Origin: GCA-2737595 sp037138535
GTDB taxonomy: Bacteria > Actinomycetota > Actinomycetes > Nanopelagicales > Nanopelagicaceae
NCBI GenBank assembly: GCA_037138535.1
Contig: JBAXIG010000004.1
Coordinates: 1 to 43,865 of the forward strand
DNA: 43,865 nt
Direction: 5' to 3'
The notes below the pieces were generated by a model. The model ran no database searches. It was not told the origin of the DNA and was given only the letters and a program-made list of their open reading frames with translations. The position numbers were made by a program, and so were the translations under genes. This document shows, one piece after another, positions 40,618-43,865 of this stretch. Numbering within the stretch: the stretch's first letter is position 1; every line of letters starts with the position of its first letter.

Positions 40618-41168
40618 AATGAGTCAAAGAGATCATCAATGACATCAACATCGGGTAGAAACGGTGCTAACGCGGGGAGTTCTTCAATCGATCTGAGTCC
40701 CAGACGCTCTAAGAAGTATGACGTAGTTCGATAGAGGATGGCACCACTCTCATATTCGGTGCCCGCTTCCTCAACTAGGCCACGGCTCACCAAGGTTTTC
40801 ATCACTGCATCGACATTGACGCCACGGACTGCTGAGATTCGGGCCCTACTCACTGGTTGGCGATAGGCCACCACGGAAAGCGTCTCCAACGCGGCCTGTG
40901 TGAGACGAGCTTGCTGTCCGTCAAGAACAAATTTTTCGACGAATGGAGCCCACTCCGCACGCGTATAGAACCTCCATCCACCAGCCACTTCTCGCAATTC
41001 AAAACCTCGAGATTGGTTGTTGTACTCAGCGGAGAGCTTCTCTAGCGCTGCAACAATCTGCTCCGTTGGAGTCTCGAGAACTTGCGCTAATAAAACTGAA
41101 GATACCGGCTCATCAACAACCATAAGAATTGCTTCTAGAGCGCTTTCAACGTTTAGATCACTCATCAT
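40608..41168 (-). CDS. scpB: Segregation and condensation protein ScpB
   Basis: A 186-residue winged-helix protein that forms the SMC-ScpA-ScpB condensin complex. ALEAILMVVDEPVSSVLLAQVLETP, WRFYTRAEWAPFVEKF, LTQAALETLSVVAYRQPVSRARISAVRGVNVDAVMKTLVSRGLVEEAG are family signatures, and a C-terminal LPDVDVIDDLF tail follows. Its start overlaps scpA by 11 nt. Confidence 0.96.
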   Translation of the reverse strand: MMSDLNVESALEAILMVVDEPVSSVLLAQVLETPTEQIVAALEKLSAEYNNQSRGFELREVAGGWRFYTRAEWAPFVEKFVLDGQQARLTQAALETLSVVAYRQPVSRARISAVRGVNVDAVMKTLVSRGLVEEAGTEYESGAILYRTTSYFLERLGLRSIEELPALAPFLPDVDVIDDLFDSFSS

Positions 41169-41982
41169 TGTCCTCTTCTACTTCGATATCGAACTCATCC
41201 GTAAGATTTATCTCGGCATCTTCAGCACCGACCCATTTGATGTGCAATTCCCCTAATGGAGTGACTTGATCAAAATGCAAGACACCCTCTCGATAGAGTT
41301 CCAAAAGAGCTAGAAAACGCGCCACAATGGTGTTCATGTTAGGAGCATCGCTAATGAGCGAACGGAAAGAAACGGAGCGTAAACTCCTTATTTTTTCTAA
41401 AATTACGGTGGCTTGCTCACGAACGTTAACCGCAGGATCGTGTAGATGCGATGTTGACACAAACTGTTCTGTTTTGGGTGAAAGAATTCGATGTGCAAGA
41501 GATGCAAATCGATCTGGTCCGATGCCGATGAGCACTTCCGGGAGAAGTGATGCGTACGCAGATTCCAGTGAAACCATTCTTGGAAATTTATGTGCCTCGT
41601 CTGCATACCGTTGGGAAAATATTGCAGCCACTTCTTTGTACGCACGATATTGCAGTAAGCGTGCAAAGAGAATGTCGCGTGCTTCAAGTAACGCTAAGTC
41701 GCCTTCATCTTCTACTTCGCCTGAAGGTAGGAGGCGAGCAGCTTTGAGGTCGAGCAGAGTTGCGGCAACCACAAGAAACTCCGTGGCATGCCCCAAATCC
41801 CACCCGTCACCCATGGAGCGAATGTGTGAGATGAAATCATCAGTGACTTGGCTCAGCGCGACTTCGGTGACATCAAGCCGATGCTTTGCGATGAGTTGCA
41901 GGAGGAGATCAAACGGACCTTCAAAATTCTCCAATTGCACGGCAAAGCCAGGTACCTTGCCGGTCTCACTCGTCTCAATCAC
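41158..41982 (-). CDS. scpA: Segregation and condensation protein ScpA
   Basis: A 274-residue kleisin that bridges SMC heads. The N terminus FAVQLENFEGPFDLLLQLIAKHRLDVTEVALSQVTDDF is the conserved SMC-neck-binding helix region; EFLVVAATLLDLKAARLLP follows, and the C-terminal winged helix (VARFLALLELYREGVLHFDQ) binds the SMC head. The acidic tail (EVEEDNDE) is extra. GTG 41982 lies 6 nt after TACCTT, so translation starts leaderless at GTG. Confidence 0.95.
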   Translation of the reverse strand: MIETSETGKVPGFAVQLENFEGPFDLLLQLIAKHRLDVTEVALSQVTDDFISHIRSMGDGWDLGHATEFLVVAATLLDLKAARLLPSGEVEDEGDLALLEARDILFARLLQYRAYKEVAAIFSQRYADEAHKFPRMVSLESAYASLLPEVLIGIGPDRFASLAHRILSPKTEQFVSTSHLHDPAVNVREQATVILEKIRSLRSVSFRSLISDAPNMNTIVARFLALLELYREGVLHFDQVTPLGELHIKWVGAEDAEINLTDEFDIEVEEDNDE

Positions 41983-41988
41983 CGCTCA

Positions 41989-41994
41989 AAGGTA
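41989..41994 (-). promoter_or_regulatory. -10 box (TACCTT) of leaderless scpA
   Basis: TACCTT on the minus strand, then tgagcg, then GTG 41982, in the 70-nt gap after the RHH-like gene. Confidence 0.58.
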
Positions 41995-42052
41995 CCGCTT
42001 GCTGATCGCACTCGGTGCCTCTCGGGGCCATGCATCCCAGCAGGAGCGCCTC

Positions 42053-42460
42053 TCAGCGGCCGCGCAAACGTCTTACGAGGATCGAAGACTCTCCCTTAGA
42101 TTCCAGATCGGCGATGATAAGAGAGAGCGCCTCACGCACGATGCGACCGCGATCCACTGCCAATCCGTGCTCCCCCCTGAGCAAGAGCCGGGCCTGCTCG
42201 AGGTCGAAGAGCTCGTCAGGAGAGAGGTAGACGGTGATCTTCTCCTCGTGGCGTTCACGGCCCGAGGGGCCACGTTCGGCGGTGGTAATGCGTCGCCGGC
42301 TAGTGCTACGGACTCCCTTGCTCGGGCTCTCTTCGCTCAACACCTGCGAATTTTCACCTGGGGAGGGCAGCGCAGTGAGCGTGGGAGTGGTGGCGGTGAC
42401 TGGAGATGTGGTCGTACGGAAGAGCTCTTCAGCTCCTGGGAGGGTGGCGCGACGACTCAT
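42053..42460 (-). CDS. Ribbon-helix-helix-like protein between parA and scpA
   Basis: A 135-residue protein. Residues 1-70 are low-complexity, rich in Thr, Ser and Pro; residues about 71-122 (HEEKITVYLSPDELFDLEQARLLL, then VDRGRIVREALSLIIADLE) look like a ribbon-helix-helix DNA-binding fold. Its ATG overlaps the parA stop (ATGA), so it is probably the partner of this ParA, as ParB-like RHH proteins are for other ParA ATPases. The family is not one I can name, and DNA binding is inferred. Confidence 0.72.
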   Translation of the reverse strand: MSRRATLPGAEELFRTTTSPVTATTPTLTALPSPGENSQVLSEESPSKGVRSTSRRRITTAERGPSGRERHEEKITVYLSPDELFDLEQARLLLRGEHGLAVDRGRIVREALSLIIADLESKGESSILVRRLRGR

Positions 42461-43335
42461 GAGAGCGCTCCTTTCTCGATTAATTCACGGGCTAGACGCC
42501 TGTATGCGTAAGCCCCGTCTGAACTCGGGGCAAAGGTGGTAATTGGCTCCCCCGCGACTGTGGTGTCCGGGAAACGGACAGTTCGCGCGATAACGGTTTC
42601 AAATACCCCATTTGGAAAGGCTTCGCAGATGCGGCTGAGCACTTCTTTGCTATGAAGGGTTCTTGAATCGTACATTGTCGCTAGAATACCCTCAATCTCA
42701 AGTTGAGGGTTAAGTCTTTGCTGTGCTTTTTCTATAATCTGATGTAGATGTGCTACACCTCGTAGGGCGAAGTGCTCGCATTGCAGGGGCACGATGACAG
42801 AGTTGGCGGCCGTCAGGGCGTTGACCGTAAGGAGACCAAGGGTCGGTTGGCAGTCGATAAGGATGAAGTCATAATCCCCCACAGCTTGGGCCAGTACCTC
42901 TTTGAGGATCTGCTCACGACCAATAACGTCCGCGAGCTTGAGGTCAGCCCCACTCAGGTCCTGATTGCTCGGTATGAGATCCAATCCAGGAACTGAGGTT
43001 TTGATCAGCGCCTCGCTGTATGGCGCCTCAGGATTGAGCATGAGGTCGAAGATGGTGGTCTCCAGTTCATGGAGCGGGACGCCTAGACCCACCGAGAGGG
43101 CCCCTTGAGGGTCCAGATCGACGACGAGCACACGACGCCCGACCTCAGCCAGGCTCGCCCCCAGATTGATGGTCGAGGTGGTCTTACCTACTCCGCCCTT
43201 TTGGTTCACGATCGCGATAATTCGCGCGGGACCGTGGACATCCAAGGCAGTGGGTTCTGTCACCGCCCTGGGCTTCTTACCGAAGATAGAGGAAGTCGTG
43301 GGCACGTTTTTGTAATGATTTGTCGACTTAGCCAT
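42457..43335 (-). CDS. ParA/Soj-family ATPase
   Basis: A 292-residue Walker-type partitioning ATPase. The deviant Walker A NQKGGVGKTT (44-53) follows a 40-residue N-terminal extension; VLVVDLDPQGALSVGLG and FILIDCQPTLGLLTVNAL are motifs A' and B. It corresponds to the ParA homologue encoded beside scpAB in mycobacteria (the Rv1708 position) rather than to the origin-linked parAB. A palindrome CTCAAGTTGAG (42697-42707) lies within the coding region, in a promoter-like context. Confidence 0.92.
   Translation of the reverse strand: MAKSTNHYKNVPTTSSIFGKKPRAVTEPTALDVHGPARIIAIVNQKGGVGKTTSTINLGASLAEVGRRVLVVDLDPQGALSVGLGVPLHELETTIFDLMLNPEAPYSEALIKTSVPGLDLIPSNQDLSGADLKLADVIGREQILKEVLAQAVGDYDFILIDCQPTLGLLTVNALTAANSVIVPLQCEHFALRGVAHLHQIIEKAQQRLNPQLEIEGILATMYDSRTLHSKEVLSRICEAFPNGVFETVIARTVRFPDTTVAGEPITTFAPSSDGAYAYRRLARELIEKGALS
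42683..42713 (-). promoter_or_regulatory. Possible internal promoter with CTCAACTTGAG palindrome inside parA
   Basis: On the minus strand TTAACC (42708-42713) and TATTCT (42683-42688) are 19 nt apart, with the palindrome CTCAACTTGAG (42697-42707) in the spacer. A 19-nt spacer holding the operator is the MerR-type promoter layout. It would serve the RHH-like gene. Since it lies in codons of a conserved gene, chance is not excluded. Confidence 0.35.
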
Positions 43336-43426
43336 TTGAGGATAAACCCTTCAATTGCTCTGATGCTTTTCCGATTTATCGCTACCCTAGAGCGCGGCGG
43401 TGGGATGCGCAAGATCGGAGGGAGAT

Positions 43427-43865
43427 TTACCCTCTCGAACGCGCTCTGGGGTGCGCTTCAAAATAGGCATCTCGGAGACGATCAATGGTGACAAGTGTGT
43501 AGATCTGGGTGGTGGCCACAGAAGCGTGCCCGAGCAATTCCTGAACCGATCTGATGTCCGCCCCGCCTTCAAGAAGATGGGTGGCAAAGGAGTGTCGGAG
43601 GGCATGTGGAGTGACCCGCTCCCCTAACCCGGCGCCTTCAGCAGCTGCCCCAATCAGCAGCCAAGCGCCTTGCCTGGAGAGTCGACCTCCACGCCCGTTC
43701 AAAAAGAGCGCCCTACTCTTACCCGCCAGCGGCGCCCGAACACGCACCTGATAGGCCTCGATGGCAGATAAAGCTGGTGCGCCGATAGGAACGAGGCGCT
43801 CTTTGCCTCCACCAAGGGCAGTTGCTTTTGTTGTACGCGCGGCAAGCAAGTGTGGGTGGCGACGA
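43427..43865 (-). CDS. Tyrosine recombinase XerC/XerD, C-terminal part (truncated by window end)
   Basis: The last 145 or so codons of a tyrosine recombinase that resolves chromosome dimers at dif. The active-site residues HALRHSFATHLL (His-x2-Arg), LLGHASVATTQIYT (His and nucleophile Tyr) and GKERLVPIG are visible. The N-terminal DNA-binding domain and the first catalytic Arg lie beyond the window, so this is a cut by the window edge and not a decayed gene. Position upstream of parA/scpAB matches xerD of other Actinobacteria, but XerC versus XerD cannot be told here. The 91-nt gap to parA holds a possible TAGGGT promoter box (43382-43387). Confidence 0.88.
   Translation of the reverse strand, partial: RRHPHLLAARTTKATALGGGKERLVPIGAPALSAIEAYQVRVRAPLAGKSRALFLNGRGGRLSRQGAWLLIGAAAEGAGLGERVTPHALRHSFATHLLEGGADIRSVQELLGHASVATTQIYTLVTIDRLRDAYFEAHPRARSRG

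Noticed and set aside
41327..42511. A 394-codon plus-strand open frame
   Set aside because: It lies antisense to scpA and the RHH-like gene, has low-complexity Arg/Ser-rich translation and no family motifs. It is a shadow of GC-skewed codon use.
43088..43115. CCCCTTGAGGG-like sequence in parA as a fifth copy of the CTCAA palindrome
   Set aside because: Only one half-site matches; the other arm is absent.
43427..43865. Possible xer pseudogene
   Set aside because: The frame is open to the window edge with active-site residues intact; it is cut by the window and not decayed.
1..43865. CRISPR array, insertion sequence, prophage or replication origin
   Set aside because: No regularly spaced repeats, transposase, integrase cluster apart from Xer, phage genes or DnaA-box cluster were seen on either strand.

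Overview
This window comes from an actinobacterial chromosome of moderate GC. The lineage is shown by a complete Pup-proteasome system (Mpa/ARC, Dop, Pup, PrcB, PrcA, PafA, PafB, PafC), the mycothiol ligase MshC, a GarA-like FHA protein beside FtsR-type and SkgA-like MerR regulators, and the gene order xerD-parA-scpA-scpB-rluB-aroH-tyrA-cmk-der, which is familiar from mycobacteria and streptomycetes. Genes are tightly packed, with many 1-8 nt start/stop overlaps. No rRNA, IS element, prophage or CRISPR array is visible. A small-genome aquatic actinobacterium is possible, but the sequence alone does not prove it.

Layout. 1-55: 5' part of a tRNA-Leu on the minus strand. 143-6418: M20 peptidase; a minus-strand aldo/keto reductase with a small DUF5703-type gene; then a plus-strand run of a flavin/F420-type oxidoreductase, UppP, a histidine phosphatase and two actinobacterial proteins of unknown function. 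6437-10011: mshC, PAC2, HAD hydrolase and a RecB-like nuclease. 10044-20094: tRNA m1A methyltransferase, the proteasome/pupylation locus, two FKBP isomerases and pafBC. 20113-27085: a small membrane protein, TatA, TatC, a lipid kinase, a Ski2-like helicase, a 5'-3' exonuclease and Lnt. 27144-36112 (minus strand): hotdog thioesterase, GcvP behind a tandem glycine riboswitch, SkgA-like MerR, bifunctional nuclease, FtsR, GarA-like FHA, GcvH, DUF881/Sbp/DUF881, a CDP-alcohol phosphatidyltransferase and tRNA-Pro(GGG). 36125-43865 (minus strand): a Cmk-Der fusion, TyrA, AroH, an AT-rich gap, RluB, ScpB, ScpA, an RHH-like protein, ParA and a truncated XerC/XerD.

How the genes work together. Pup is attached by PafA and removed by Dop, Mpa unfolds tagged proteins into the PrcBA chamber, and PafBC is the damage-response regulator encoded next door. 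TatAC, Lnt and a lipoprotein FKBP serve the envelope. ParA/ScpAB/XerD, Cmk-Der and RluB form a chromosome-segregation, ribosome and nucleotide block.

The most informative non-coding signals are: (i) about fifteen start codons preceded by TANNNT at exactly 6 (sometimes 7) nt, the signature of leaderless transcription, which also fixes several GTG starts; (ii) the tandem glycine riboswitch; (iii) a repeated CTCAA-N-TTGAG palindrome near regulatory genes; (iv) a 27% GC island upstream of aroH; and (v) a tRNA-Pro placed 4 nt before a protein start codon. I see no clearly new multi-gene system. The novelty candidates are regulatory.
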